From Mixophyes australis (Eukaryota; Chordata; Amphibia; Anura; Limnodynastidae), in NCBI GenBank assembly GCA_036250195.1, contig JAVHZZ010000010.1, positions 83,863,757-83,927,756 of the forward strand: a stretch of DNA of 64,000 nucleotides, read 5' to 3'. The notes below the pieces were generated by a model. It was not told the origin of the DNA and searched no databases. It saw only the letters and a program-made list of their open reading frames with translations. Positions within the stretch are counted from its first letter, which is position 1, and every line of letters begins with the position of its first letter. Shown here piece by piece: positions 1-11,875 of the stretch. Both the position numbers and the translations under genes were made by a program.

Positions 1-450
1 CGTGGTGCGGAATATTCCGACACTGAGAAGTCTTGACGATGTCAATAAAAGCAGACATACTGTATACCGAAGTTGCAGCTGTCTGATTGACGCAGGATGT
101 TGACCGCAAGTGAGTCGGACTACTGAGGTGTCCGTCAGGAGAATTTAACTTCATTGCGACTTCTTTTCTTTTTAATTTAAAGCAGCGATATTTGGTTAAG
201 TGTTTCAACATTTAACCTGCAGAGTTTGACATTGCTGCTTTAAATTAAAAGGAATAGAAGTCGCAATGAAGTTAAATTCTCCTGACGGACACCTCAGTAG
301 TCTGACTCACTTGTGGTCAGCATCCTGCGCCAATCGGACAGCTGCAACTTCGGTATACAGGTAAGTCTGCTTTTCTTGACATCGTTTTTTTACAGATTCG
401 TCTTTTAATTGGAGGACTTCTCGGTGTCGTTATGGTAGTAATCGTAAAAA
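1..450. repeat. Large fold-back (inverted-repeat) element, cut by the window edge
   Basis: Two arms of about 180-220 bp face each other around a loop near 190-230. The left arm (about 10-190) and right arm (about 230-440) pair over long near-perfect stretches, for example the segments around 63-180 and 240-360. The left arm lacks about 30 bp that the right arm has near 385-415. No coding capacity is visible. The outer left end lies outside the window, so the family and any target-site duplication cannot be read. It looks like a palindromic miniature DNA transposon. Confidence 0.6.
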
Positions 451-462
451 CGATTAACACCG

Positions 463-667
463 TCCTCCGGGTGCTCCGGTTTCCTCCCACACCAAAAACA
501 TACTAGTAGGTAAATTGCTTCTAACAAATTGACCCTAGTCTCTCTCTCTGTCTGTGTGTATTTTAGGGAATTTAGACTGTAAGCTCCAATGGGGCAGGGA
601 CTGATGTGAATTCGTTCTCTGTACAGTGCTGCGGAATTAGTGGCGCTATATAAATGGTGATGATGAT
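463..667 (+). repeat. V-SINE-like 3' half with L2/CR1-like tail
   Basis: Shows the conserved SINE core (the CGGGTGCTCCGGTTTCC block, then the AAAACATACTAGTAGG block), a CT/GT-rich stretch, and a tail with TAAGCTCCAATGGGGCAGG and GCGCTATATAAAT ending in GATGAT repeats. The tRNA-like head is absent. Fuller copies lie at 31835-32165, 51991-52305 and 61534-61885. Confidence 0.7.
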
Positions 668-672
668 TACCT

Positions 673-2490
673 AGGACTGCTTTTCCTGCTTACTCATTTG
701 GGTGAGAGTCCAAGTACTTTGAGCATTTTGGTCGTGGAACGTTGCTGACTAGGTCCCGAATTAAGTTTTTTCGAGAGAAGTGTACAAAAAAAAACCTGGA
801 TGTCTGAATTCTCAATTCCGTTTTGACATGTGGAGTCCTCCGACTAAAATCTTGGTCAGTGGACAGTACAAAGTTAATGTAATTTTCCTGGAAGGTAATG
901 AAGGATGCTACGGGTGCTTTCCCAGAATAGCCCAAATTAGATCATTTCCACTTCAAGGGCTGCTTTCATTCCCTGTGCTTTTTATTATTAATCTCTTGGT
1001 TTCCCAGAGACAAGGAGCACAGAAATGATTTTCATTTGACTTTTCAAAGGTTGCTGGATTATTCGTTCATGTGTCCTGTACTGAATCCTCAGAGGGTCCC
1101 AGATGGCTACTCAAATCTTTTTCTGATGCCCAAGTGGAATGACCTCATGACCTGTTTTGGATGTGAAGGACCTCGACAAATTTTGGGGATACAGTACAAG
1201 AAGTACAAACTATTTCTAGTACCTACTTTGGGTGTAAATGCTTCATTCAGATCCAGCAGTCTGAACCTCCAATAGTCTGTTTACACTTACAGTCCAGATG
1301 TCAGTCTTGTGCCTGGTTAAAGTCTGATTGCTGGCCTTGCAATATTACACCTACTTGACTTTTTGGCCCCTGCTTTCTGAAATCTCCTTGTGACTGTTCT
1401 GGATCCTGTTCACTGGACCTTCCCTCTTTAGTATTTCGAGTTCCTCCTCTGTATCTGACTAGCCCAGACTTCCTGACCTCTATCCTGTTTTCAGAAGCCT
1501 CAGCCCATATTATTCAGTCCTGTTTTCTCTATTGTTCCTTCTTCCAATATTTTGCTTATTCAGTATTCCTCATTTTATGTTCACTGATTTGTTGTTTTCC
1601 TACACATTTTTTGATTATTCTTTTATTGCATTATCCATGTATGGTTTGCTACCTGTTCGATAGATGTGTAATCTCAAATGTAGGATTCAACTAGTCTGAG
1701 TTATTTTACCTGGGAAGATTGACTATTAACCCCAGAAAAGCAGTCCTATTTTGGTGATTGCTTAATTGTATAACTATTATGGATTATGTCTTATTCTTAC
1801 CTGCTTAGCACTCTTGGGTAAACCTTATTTTCGGCTCTTATGGGTGAAGTCCCACATTTAATCAACAAATTAATGTCCTAATTCAAAAAGTGAATAATTG
1901 ACAGTTTTTGAGACCATATAATATAGGCAAACATATTCTGCAGGAGATTAGGAATCTCTTCTGAGGTTATTAAACATCTTTGCTAGGTGAGAATACATGG
2001 GGACATTTACTTTTGTAAGGACCAAAAATCTTTATTTGACTAAAGATCAGGTTTAATAGCGCCAAACCCAAACCACAAGCTCACCAGGAACTGAAGTGCG
2101 TCATTGACATTAAAGCATCCAATAATCATCCCTTATAAGATAGACTACATAAAGGGCCATTAGACATAAACACCATTCAGATCCCGCACAGAAATTTCAC
2201 AGCCCACTTACAGGATATCTGAACTCCACTTACCATAGGCGTTCTAAACAGAAAACAATACCAGTCCATAACCTAAAAATACCCATGTTCTACTACTACC
2301 CAATAAAAATTCATAAACACCTTCGTAATGCCCAGATATACTAATATCTGGAATCCAATCCCTCACTAACCTGCCAGAGTACATTGACAAATTCCTACAA
2401 TAGACAGTTCTAAAACAAACCAGTTACTTACAAGTTGCAACACAATTTTAAACCTATTTAGTCAAATAGCCTAGTAAGACACTTTCACAC
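673..2490. other. AT-rich unique sequence, no gene seen
   Basis: Short open frames here have no recognisable domains and no splice context. No transposon ends or tandem repeats were recognised. It looks like ordinary intergenic DNA or very old repeat remains. Confidence 0.5.
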
Positions 2491-3248
2491 TGTCACGGAC
2501 GGTACTCACAACCTCCACGGCTCGCTTCTGGCTCCCTCTGGCGTCCCAGCCGTCGCCTTGACGACCGGGACGTCATTTCCCCTTCCTACCCGGCCGTCGT
2601 CAAGGCAACGGCCGGACGCCTGTCATATAGCGCTGCGTCACGGCGGTGTTGGAAGCCGGGCGCATGCGCAAAAAAGGACACACCTGTGGGCTAATTAAAG
2701 GGGGCTGAAAGTTACAGGCATTAGCCTGCATCTGTGTGCATCTATCAGGGACTAGCCCTGATTGGTCTGGTGCTATATTTCTGATTAGTCTGCAGGGTTG
2801 CATGTAAGTTCTGATTGGGCCAGCTGTGTATTTAAGGCAATGAGGTCTGCTGCCTCATTGCCGATTATAGTTTCTGTATCCAATATGCTAGACCTGCTCT
2901 CTGCCTTGTTCCTGTCTATTGGACTTGCTGTTGTTTACCCGTGTATGACCCTTGGCTTGGATTTGGACTTTGCTGGTGAATCTTGTGACCCTAACCTCTG
3001 GCTTGAATACCGACCTCCCTGTCTGCTTGTGACCCCCTGACCTCAGCTTGTATACTCAGCTTGGTACTGTTGTCTGCTGCCGGCCCCTGACCACTCCGCT
3101 TGCCTGGGTTCTCCCCAGCTGGTACACACTTCACGACCCTCTGTCAGTCTGCAGCCCAGTCTGTCCCCACCATCAGGGGCTCCAGTGAACAACTGACTGG
3201 CAGAGTAGACTCCGGGTTGTGTTGTGCTGGCTGGAGGGGTTCCTAACA
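2491..3248 (+). mobile_element. Solo LTR, probably of a Ty3/Gypsy-type retrotransposon
   Basis: The 758-bp unit begins TGTCACGG and ends CCTAACA, and is flanked by the 5-bp direct repeat CACAC on both sides, as expected for an integrase-type insertion. It is much more GC-rich than its surroundings and has a TATA-like TATTTAAG near 2829-2836 on the plus strand. No gag, pol or primer-binding region follows, so the internal part was probably lost by LTR-LTR recombination. The short open frames inside are LTR sequence, not genes. The superfamily is inferred from the ends and TSD length only. Confidence 0.65.
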
Positions 3249-3538
3249 CACACTAGCTACTTATGATGTTTATTCATTTGAATCTACTAGTCGGGATGCA
3301 TACATGTCTGCCATTATCTAGGCACCAACACATAATTTGACCAGATACAAGAAGACTTCACAGTAGCATTTATTTAATTCTCTTATATAATTGTTTCTGG
3401 TATGAGAGTCATTTCTATAAGCTAGTAAAGGGGACAACAATGGGGACCAAATTTGCACTTAGCTATGACAACCTTTTCATTTCCAAATGAGAAGATACAG
3501 TCAATGGGTGGCCGAGCGCCTTTATTCGTAATACTTTT

Positions 3539-3790
3539 GTGGCAGCAGCTGCTGCTCAAGTTTTAATTTCATATCTCTGCCTCTCCACTGTCAACGGGGA
3601 ATCTCCTTTAAAGGAATTCTTCAATCACAAATATAACACAAAATTAGTCAATAAAGAATACAAAGGCATCAAAGAAATCAGGAGACCACTTACTTTCAAG
3701 ACCTCTCAATTAGGGAATAACAACCCAGTCATCAGAAAATATAACAACTGTTTGAAAGGCTTTGAAAAAATCCTTAACACTGTGTTTTAA
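3539..3790 (+). pseudogene. Possible fragment of a Penelope-like retroelement ORF
   Basis: A short plus-strand frame ends with a stretch (VIRKYNNCLKGFEKIL) resembling the region after the reverse transcriptase core in Penelope-like elements, and the frag at 59215-59620 has a related pattern (KYNSQLKCIENIFRKYW). Nothing else of the element is preserved. The match is short and made by eye, so it may be spurious. Confidence 0.2.
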
Positions 3791-3923
3791 ACACAGTCAG
3801 AGCAGCCGGGCAGCACACTGTCCCTGCCTGTCACGGCTGGATGGACCTGCACATACGGTGCAGCCGTCGGCAGCAAGTGTCTGCTAGGGGGGGCGATCGC
3901 CTTCCCCCCTGGATCCGCCACTG
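3781..3923. mobile_element. Half copy of a palindromic hAT miniature element
   Basis: From the palindrome centre (TGTGTTTTAAACACAG) to the end GGATCCGCCACTG it matches one half of the complete copies at 32311-32574 and 58750-59009. The other half is missing. Confidence 0.6.
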
Positions 3924-3931
3924 AGCTGCCG

Positions 3932-6074
3932 ACATGGGTTAAAACAAATGTGAGTAATGAGCTGGTGTCTGACCTACAGTCAGCCTTTTGCTGAAACACT
4001 TATCTTATGTAGCTGTGTGAAAATTAACATCTTAGCTTCTGAATCTTACAAAGTTCATTGAACATTTTGCTTTACCCACTGACACCCAGGACAGCTGTCA
4101 CTTGTAGCGGATGGTTATGACAGATGAAGAGCAGAGATCTGAAGGTAATTGGGTATGGTGTGTGAGGCTGATTGGGACTTCAGTTGTTTATACAATGGTT
4201 AGAGACGACAAATTGGTCTAAAGTTTTTGTAGTGTGTACACCATTAATTTTTGAACCTCCGAGGCTTCTGTACTCTTTTTATAAGGCATTATCAGCATTG
4301 CAAGCAGGACTGTCTGAGAGCATGAGGGGACAAGTAACAAACACTGCATCTATTCAAAGCACCTTTACTATGAACTATGACTGATTTATGCTGAGGCACA
4401 GCACAGACCATGTCATTATTCCTCAGCCTTCAAGTCACTTTAACTCTTATAAACATTATTGGATTCCCTTACTAGTGATTGCTCTAATTGCAGAACATTT
4501 CCAATTGAATTGCACGAGTTTTCTTGTGTTAACTAATAACAGTCGCTATAGCAGTTAAAAACTGGGTTTTTAAGGTTGCGGGGAGGAAAACTAACTTGCG
4601 GACAATTGAAGACCCCCCTGTGAGAGGGTTTCTAAGATCTTGGGGAAGTAAGATTAGGACGTACTGTTACAGCGGTCCTGAAAAGCATTATCTGGCTTCA
4701 CAGCAAACTAATATCTAGAAAGTATTAGTGGCCAATACAATGTAATAAGCAGATGAGTAGAGGTTAGAGCAGTGACTGGGCTGATCATGTGACTGACTTA
4801 CATCATAAGTATCTCCTGTGATGTCACTTAGGTCAGGTATAATAGTGAGTGCTGGGGACAGATCAGTCAGTTATAAGCGTATGTGTGTAAGCTTAATTTT
4901 TATCTGGTAAAAAAAACAGTAAAAAAAAAGTTTTGTACAATATATGAAGACATTTTTAAAATGAGCTATTAAGAAAAAAGTTAACAGGCAACTAGAACCC
5001 CCCTAAGTGCGTACCTGTATCCTCGATCGTATGACTGTATTTTTTAATGTGTTTAATACTAAACACACACACAGATATGATATTATCCTAAGACTTATAT
5101 TGCATTACATGTAAAAAAAAAGGGCTGAATATACTGTATTTATTGTTAGCCAACAGTGCACTATCTTTTTCTGTTTTTTTACGTCTGATAGCATAACACT
5201 GGTCCTCATCGCCTTTTCCTACGGATTAGTATCTATGTCTGAAAATTGTAATAGTAATGACTCTGCCCAGCACTAATAAGACGTTTTATTGATTTGCCTT
5301 ACAAACTCTCACCCACACTAATTAGCCAGTTAGGAATACTACAACCCATCAGTTCCACTTATTCACACTAGGCTCTGACCTCACATCGTCTGACCCTTTG
5401 CTCACTAATGACTGAATCACTTTTTTTTTTAAAATGTAATTTATCTTTATTGAGTACTTGAGGCAGTTTCATCAATAGAACACTGAAGCAGAGACACGTA
5501 TAACAAAACCACCAAAATGAATGCATTATGTCGTAGTAAAACAATAAAAAACATTGTATTATTAGAAGGAAGAAGAAAGAGAGAAGTAGAACGAGAGAGA
5601 GGGACAGTACCACCTGGACACAGTAGGGGGAGATTCAGAAAAAGGAGAAGAGGGAAGTGGGGGGGGGGGATTGTTACCTGGTATAGGGAGTGATCAACCC
5701 ATGTCATAGGTAGATGGGAGGATGGGTTGGGCTGGGTCACTCAAGGAAGCGAGCTTTCCTGAGTCCTGGAATTCAAGTCAGAGACACCAAGTGGACTAGT
5801 ATTCGACTACTACACATTTATTTAACTTATTTTCATTTCATCCCTACCCCACGTTATATTTCACCCCTCTATAATTATATTTTCTCCACCTACCTCTACA
5901 ATTTTTTATGAATCATACACAGTTTAGGGCAGTTTCCCACTGGTGTTCAAACACTAAAGGGGATATTCATATGCCGCGTGCCACATTGCCGGCAATTATG
6001 GTAGAAATCTCCGCCATGAAGTGTCTCTAATGGTCTGGCTGCTGTCTCTCAGGCCTAGATGTAAGCCTCTATAC
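3932..6074. other. Unassigned intergenic sequence
   Basis: AT-rich, with A/T homopolymers (4910-4930, 5105-5130, 5420-5432) and a purine-rich stretch at 5570-5680. No exon, RNA gene or clear transposon end recognised. Confidence 0.45.
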
Positions 6075-6249
6075 CACTGTTTCTTAACTCCAGTCCTCAC
6101 ACACCCCTCATGTTTTGAGGATTTCTGTCTGTGGAACAGGTAGGAAAATTACTGGCCCTACCAAGTAGACTAAGTCACCTGTGCGAAGAAAGAAATCCTG
6201 AAAACATGAGCTGTTGGGGGTGCGTGAGGACTGGAGTTAAGAAACTCTG
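6075..6249. mobile_element. hAT-like miniature element
   Basis: Inverted ends CACTGTTTCTTAACTCCAG and CTGGAGTTAAGAAACTCTG enclose about 175 bp without coding potential. The flanking 8-mers CTCTATAC and TTCTATAA match at 6 of 8 positions, consistent with an old 8-bp target-site duplication. Confidence 0.6.
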
Positions 6250-6499
6250 TTCTATAACGATGAGGTGACTGCATTTGATTTTAACTATATTTTAACGGTG
6301 TTTGAAACATATATTTCGGTATATGACAAGAACTGCATACAATGAGGTAACTGATGCTGGGATGCAGGCTTAAATGTTTTGATCAAAAATATGCACTAAT
6401 ACCTCATGCTGTCATTTAGGTAGATACACACGGATTTGCTTTGGTAAGGACAAACGCTGACAACAACTGTTGTTTTGTTTTGTATATATATATGGCATT

Positions 6500-6650
6500 T
6501 ATATTGCCATCATCGTCAACATTTATTTATATAGAGCCAGCAAATTCCGTAGCGCTGTACAATTGGTGACAAACACAGTAATAAACAAATTGGGTAAAAC
6601 AGACAAAGAGGTGAGAAGGCCCTGCTCACAAGCTTACAATCTATGGGATG
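6500..6650 (-). repeat. L2/CR1-like 3' tail fragment, antisense
   Basis: Reads on the minus strand as a tail with TAAGCTTGTGAGCAGGGCC and GCGCTACGGAATTTGCTGGC, then TATATAAATAAATG and GATGAT-type repeats. It is a different subfamily from the V-SINE tails and matches the short copy at 34231-34293. Confidence 0.6.
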
Positions 6651-7469
6651 TAGTTGGTAACATGTATAACCGAGCACACGTTTTTTTTTTGTTTTTTTTT
6701 ACTGAAATCATGCCACAGCTATATTCAATTTCATAAATAAGGAGCACCGTGAGGAGCACTGCTGAACATTTATGGAGAGGATACCATACACACTGTCATG
6801 ATCACCTGATGCCTTCTCCTGTGAGGGTTATTCCTAAGTGGATTACAAATCTGTGCTAAATCCATAGCAACCATTCATTTACTTTTATTGTGCAACTATA
6901 CAGAGAAAATATATTTGATTTCTATGGTATTAGTGCAGATTTGCACTTTTTGAGCAACCTTAGTAAATAACCCTCACTGTGAGGAGCATGTAACAATCCT
7001 GTCCAGGTTTGCTACTTTCCCTGTCTGCTCTGTTCTCCTGTGGATCACATGACTCCCCTTCAGGGCGGGTCATTCAAACCTGCTCTATTTAAACTCAGCA
7101 CTGTCACCTGCTCATTGTCAGTGCAACTTGTTTGCTAACCTGTCTCCATGGACTTCTGTGCATTCTCTGATCCTTGTGCATTCCTGAACTCTCCTGTTGG
7201 ATTTCCTGTGGGTGAACCTGCTTCATCAACCAAGTGCTGGTAGAACCATCTTTGGGACTCTCCTGTTTGCAAGTATCTTTACGCATTATTTTACAAGACT
7301 TTGTTTATTATGCCAAGTGTGCAGATTCTCATCATTGTGATATACTGAACTGCCATCTCCCCTATACGACTGTCAAGACCTTATTTGATACCTTCTGGAC
7401 TGTTCCGCTGATGCTGCTATTTCTACACTCTGCGGTGATCAGACTCTTACCATGCATATATGTTGTAGT

Positions 7470-8053
7470 CAGGGCCGGATTAACCATAGGGCTAACTGAG
7501 CTACAACCCAGGGGCCTATGGCATCCAGGGGGCCCTTGAAAGTGCTCAGCAGCAGTATTGATCGGTTGGGGGTGGCGGCGCGATCTGTGCTGCTGAGCAC
7601 TTTCACTGTGGTCCTTCTCCGGCGCGCTGTAGTCTCCTTACTGAGGAGATCTCTTAGGATGTAAGCTCGTATGAGCAGGGGCCCCTCCCCTCCTGTCTCC
7701 ATACCTGTTCTTCCGCTCCGTCTTTACTGCATATGACTAGCCGGAGTTTCTGAAGTATTGGTACTTTTTGTTCATTGTTCTGTATGGTTTCACCCTGTAT
7801 AGTCTACTTTTAGTACTGTGTGCGGCGCTGCGGATACCTTGTGGCGTCTAACAAATAAATGCTAATAATAATAATAATCTCGTGAGTCTCACTCTCATGA
7901 GATCTCCTCAGTAAAGAGCTTACAGCGCGCCGGAGAAGGGCAGCTCGGATCACGGGGGGCCGGCAGCTCGGATCATGGGGGATGGGGGCGGCCCTCATGG
8001 GGGAATGGAGGCCCCTGTAGCCCAGGTACCTCCATTCCCTTAATCCGGCCCTG
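7470..8053. mobile_element. Non-autonomous hAT element with perfect 8-bp TSD
   Basis: Ends CAGGGCCGGATTAA and TTAATCCGGCCCTG are inverted repeats, flanked on both sides by GTTGTAGT (7462-7469 and 8054-8061). The interior is a palindrome around the GGCGCGC and GAGGAGATCTC segments, and its centre is interrupted by an L2-like tail (7656-7877). No transposase is encoded, so it would depend on one supplied elsewhere. Confidence 0.85.
7656..7877 (+). repeat. L2/CR1-like 3' tail nested in a hAT element
   Basis: Runs from GATGTAAGCTCGTATGAGC through a GCGGCGCTGCGG block to AACAAATAAATG and AATAAT repeats, the usual order of an L2-type 3' end. It splits the arms of the surrounding palindromic hAT, so it entered after that palindrome formed. 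Confidence 0.6.
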
Positions 8054-8342
8054 GTTGTAGTGCTAATCTCTGCTAATTACTGGACCCCTGTGGTATCCTG
8101 AACCATCGTTACTCACCATCTCTGTGTACAGAACTTTGCTGGTCTCTATCCTTGTCGTGTCTGGTCACAGCTATCGCCATCCATGCTGCATACTGACTAC
8201 TGCCAAATACAAAACCATTGCCACGCCCTGCCGTGACTAACTTACATATTCTGATGTGCACAGAACCCTGCTAGTAGTCAGCCGTGGACTCCTTCTGTGC
8301 TCAGTGGATGCAATTCATATTCTGTGTTTTATTGATACTTGC

Positions 8343-8363
8343 ATATATATATATATATATATA

Positions 8364-8410
<47 letters not shown>
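8343..8410. repeat. (AT)n followed by (TTA)n microsatellite
   Basis: About 24 bp of alternating AT followed by about 40 bp of ATT units. The leucine/isoleucine-rich open frame across it is a low-complexity artefact. Confidence 0.95.
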
Positions 8411-8411
<1 letters not shown>

Positions 8412-8419
8412 TATATTCC

Positions 8420-10052
8420 TTGTGATTTGCAGTACTGCTGTGTTTAATGCTTAACCATTGTAATGTAATATATGACTGCTTATCTCTAACATCTCATTAC
8501 TATTTGCTGCGTTGTTTATAAAGGGCTCACCGTGTATGTTCCCAATAAACTTCACATCAACCTTAAACTCTAAACATTTGCATGCAAAGAAACACACGGA
8601 GACATGTATAAGTTATTAAAAATTGCCAGAACTTTTATTATGATTTTGTATTAAACTAAACCTATGGTGGCGGAGAAAGGGCACTGCGAAACAGCTCTCA
8701 AGCTGATCACACTAGATCACATGGGGACTGGCGCAAACCGCCGTAAGTCCGCAAACCAAAGGGAACAAATCCCATCACAACTTGCGCTGAGTTGGCGTCC
8801 GAGTTACTGCCCCTTTTAAACTCGCGCTGCCCTCCCTCCCCGAGCCGGACAGGGACCCTCCTCACCAAAGGACCAAAAAAAGGAGTTACTGGTGCCTCTA
8901 AGGGTACAGTGACCTGCGACTAACTACCTGTGCACCCACTAATCAGCCGCTGAACACAGTGCCTTCCTACCCCAAACGTTAACACATAAGTACTTAAACT
9001 GAGGAGTGGGTGGGTGGGATCTCGTGCTGCAGAGTGAAGCAGACCAGGAAGTACATTCTGCTATATTCAATCATGGTCCCTCACCCAGGAGTTGCCATCG
9101 GTCGGGCCCAACCCTATGTTAACCCCTTTAGGTAAGTGTTCAGCTTGCTACAAACACTGCCGCCCTTTAAGTGCATTCATCCTAAAAGCCTCACTTGTCA
9201 TTATGTGTTGATATGTACTATGCTCATATTCATTGAAGTACATATTAAGCAGACCCATTGCCTTGTATTCCTATTCTTTAAGCATCATATGATCCTGACT
9301 CAGCTAAGTCACGTACCCAGGCCTTCGTGGGAACCGCCCACTAGGCCTGATATTATTCCAGTCCATAACAGAGCACTGCTAAACAAGTTAATGCTCAGGG
9401 GGATGTCATACTAACAGGCACGATCACAGACTGCCTCTTCCTACAGTCCCTGTAAGGAGAGATGCAGCATCAGATAATGGGGAAGGGGTGTGGTGATGAA
9501 TATGTTGGAGATTTATACATGGTGCACTCAATAAAAACAAACAAAACAAAAACCTGCCGAACCCACCCCCCCCATGAGTCAGGCTTTCTGTATAAAAGGT
9601 AACATACCTGCATACTCTTGGGTATAAGTTGTGAGTTATTATTCTTTCTACTATGCTGTTTCACCTATTAGTTTCTTATTTTATTAATAATTCTTAACAC
9701 AAGTGTAAGGCAAGATCATTAGATTACATTTAAACAACAGTTTATAAATAATATGTAAGACACCATATGTAAGGCAATTCCATGATCAATTTACTACACA
9801 GATATCGATCACATGTAAGGATAGAAAACTAAATATAAAAAAACAGGATTGGCCAGGGCAGGCACCTTACACCTCTTAAAGAGATAAAATAAAATCATTC
9901 ATAAGAATTCCTAACAAAGAACTTTGTCCATGACACACACAGTATTAAACATCAATGCAGTTTACTTATTTCTTCCCACAATGCCCAGTCTGAATCAAAG
10001 TCAGATTCCCCCCACCCAAAATTCTATGCATAGCACACATGGTGCCTTAAAG
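8420..10052. other. Unassigned intergenic sequence with a GC-richer block
   Basis: The block 8640-9130 is GC-richer than its flanks and may be an old repeat, but I recognise no ends or domains. The rest is AT-rich with no supported exon. Confidence 0.4.
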
Positions 10053-10767
10053 CAGGGTTGTACAACCTGCAGCCCGCTGGCCTGTAAATGTGGCCCAGAA
10101 GGAGTTTTGGTCGTGGCAAGGGGGCAGCGCTCTTAATGGAAAAAAAAAAATCCTGCAAAATAAAAAGAAAAGAAATTACTTGCCTTGCGGTCACGTCAGC
10201 TGGTACTCCGGCTCCCTCCCGTGTCTCCTCCTCCGTGCAGCGCTCACAGTGAATGTCGGGCGTGATGTCATCACGCCCAACATCCATCGCGGAGCGCAGC
10301 ACAGAGGAGACACCCGCGCGAGAAAAACAATCAGCAGCACAGAATTGGAGAAAAGAAGAGGGCAGGAGAACAAGCCTATTAAAAGGTAAGTTAAGGGGGA
10401 TTTTTTTTTATTATTTCAAGGGACGCTGACAAGTGAATAAAAGTCACCTGGTCCTAGAGCATCATGGACCTTATCTCCCTGCTACATCTACTTGTATTAC
10501 TAATGGGGCATTATATATTATTCTCTTTGGCCCATTATAAGTTTTTATCCCTTAACTAGCATAGTGGTGTAATTATCAAAACAGGTCACAATTTGGGGTC
10601 ACAGTGGTGTCAGGTACCACAGGCCTGGTCAGGGAACCCTGATATACAATGCCTGGCTTAAATGATATTGCATCGAAACAATACAAAAAGTGATTATAGT
10701 ATAATAACTAGAGAGGATTTTTTGAACAGGGCGATTGAAAGGTAAGTATGGGGGATTTGAAAAAAAA

Positions 10768-10816
<49 letters not shown>

Positions 10817-10939
10817 GTTAACTATGTTTTCTATGGTTTTTTGGATAATCGGCTATCGTTATTGTATCTTATGTGCGGCCCAAACCAACTCGTCGTCTGC
10901 CAATGTGGCCCATGGAAGCTAAAAGGTTGGACACCCCTG
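10053..10939. mobile_element. Non-autonomous hAT element with internal palindrome
   Basis: Ends CAGGGTTGTACAACCT and AGGTTGGACACCCCTG are imperfect inverted repeats of the CAGGGGTGTCCAACCT kind. Flanking 8-mers CCTTAAAG and CGTTAAAG match at 7 of 8 positions. The interior has a GC-rich palindrome (about 10190-10330) and an (AT)n tract (10772-10810). The small open frames at 10024-10389 belong to the palindrome and are not genes. Confidence 0.75.
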
Positions 10940-11499
10940 CGTTAAAGGATCACAGAGAGCTTCTCAATATACCTTATCCTGTCTACATGAATGTAATGGG
11001 TCTCACAGAAAATGTTTAAGGGGCCCCCAGTGTTTCAAGGGAAGCAAACCTTCAACCCCTCCCCTTCCCTCACTTGTCTTACTAGGCTGGCTGCCCACCT
11101 CGCTTGTTATCTGCTGTGCACCATTCTGGAATTACTGTTCAGAGAGGAATTTAATTTTGGAGTTCTGGGATGCACTGCATTCTGGGGCTTTAGATCCATG
11201 CAGTGTCTGGCCTGTAGGCAGTCACACACCTACTAGACTGAATGTGTGGTAAATTTAACGTGATAAATTCATATGACTTTTTAGGTTGGTGAGTGTGTGA
11301 TTGCTGTATAAGCAGCACCAGTGCAAAAACAGCAGAATATGTATGATCAAATTGGAAATCCCATGAGTTGTATGTAGTGTAAATCATTTCTATATTTTTG
11401 AGGCTTTACAAACTAGTACAGGTATTCAGTTAATGGGGATTCCCGTCCCCCACCAAATAAAGTTCACTACTGTAGGTGAACTGGGAGGTACTCTGTGTG

Positions 11500-11875
11500 T
11501 CTGTCCATCTGTCTCCCAGTCCTGTCAGTGTGTCTTTCCATCTGTGATTTATTGCAGTCCTGTCAGTGTGTCTTTCCATCTGTGATTTATTCCAGTCCTG
11601 TCAGTGTGTCTTTCCATCTGTGATTTATTCCAGTCCTGTCAGTGTGTCTTTCCATCTGTGATTATTCCAGTCCTGTCAGTGTGTCTGTCCATCTGTGATT
11701 ATCCCAGTCCTGTCAGTGTGTCTGTCCATCTGTGATTATCCCAGTCCTGTCAGTGTGTCTGTCCATCTGTGATTATCCCAGTCCTGTCTGTGTGTCTGTC
11801 CATCTGTGATTATCCCAGTCCTGTCCGTGTGTCTGTCCATCTGTGATTTTTTTTTTTCTTTTTCCAGTCCTGTCA
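11500..11875. repeat. Minisatellite, about 37-38 bp unit, about 10 copies
   Basis: Unit built on CAGTCCTGTCAGTGTGTCTG followed by TCCATCTGTGATTAT. Early copies have TTTCC and TTTATTC, later ones GTCC and TATCC, so the array has two variant blocks. It ends in a poly-T run near 11848-11856. Confidence 0.9.

Larger units (their letters stand above)
6988..8245 (+). mobile_element. LTR-like unit interrupted by a nested hAT element
   Basis: The sequence from TGTAACAATCC, with a TATA-like CTATTTAAAC at 7085-7094 followed by C/T-rich text, resembles the solo LTR at 2491-3248 and the unit at 58442-59197 in build. It resumes after the nested hAT (7470-8053) and runs to about 8245. I could not find a matching short duplication at the ends, so the boundaries and assignment are tentative. 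Confidence 0.35.

Noticed and set aside
2600..3249. Open frames on both strands in a GC-rich stretch, at first read as a CpG-island gene
   Set aside because: The stretch is a solo LTR with matching ends and a 5-bp duplication.
8256..8447. Open frame with poly-isoleucine/tyrosine and poly-leucine
   Set aside because: It translates (AT)n and (TTA)n microsatellites.
10024..10389. Cluster of overlapping frames on both strands
   Set aside because: They arise from the palindrome in the hAT element at 10053-10939, which gives mirror-image open frames.
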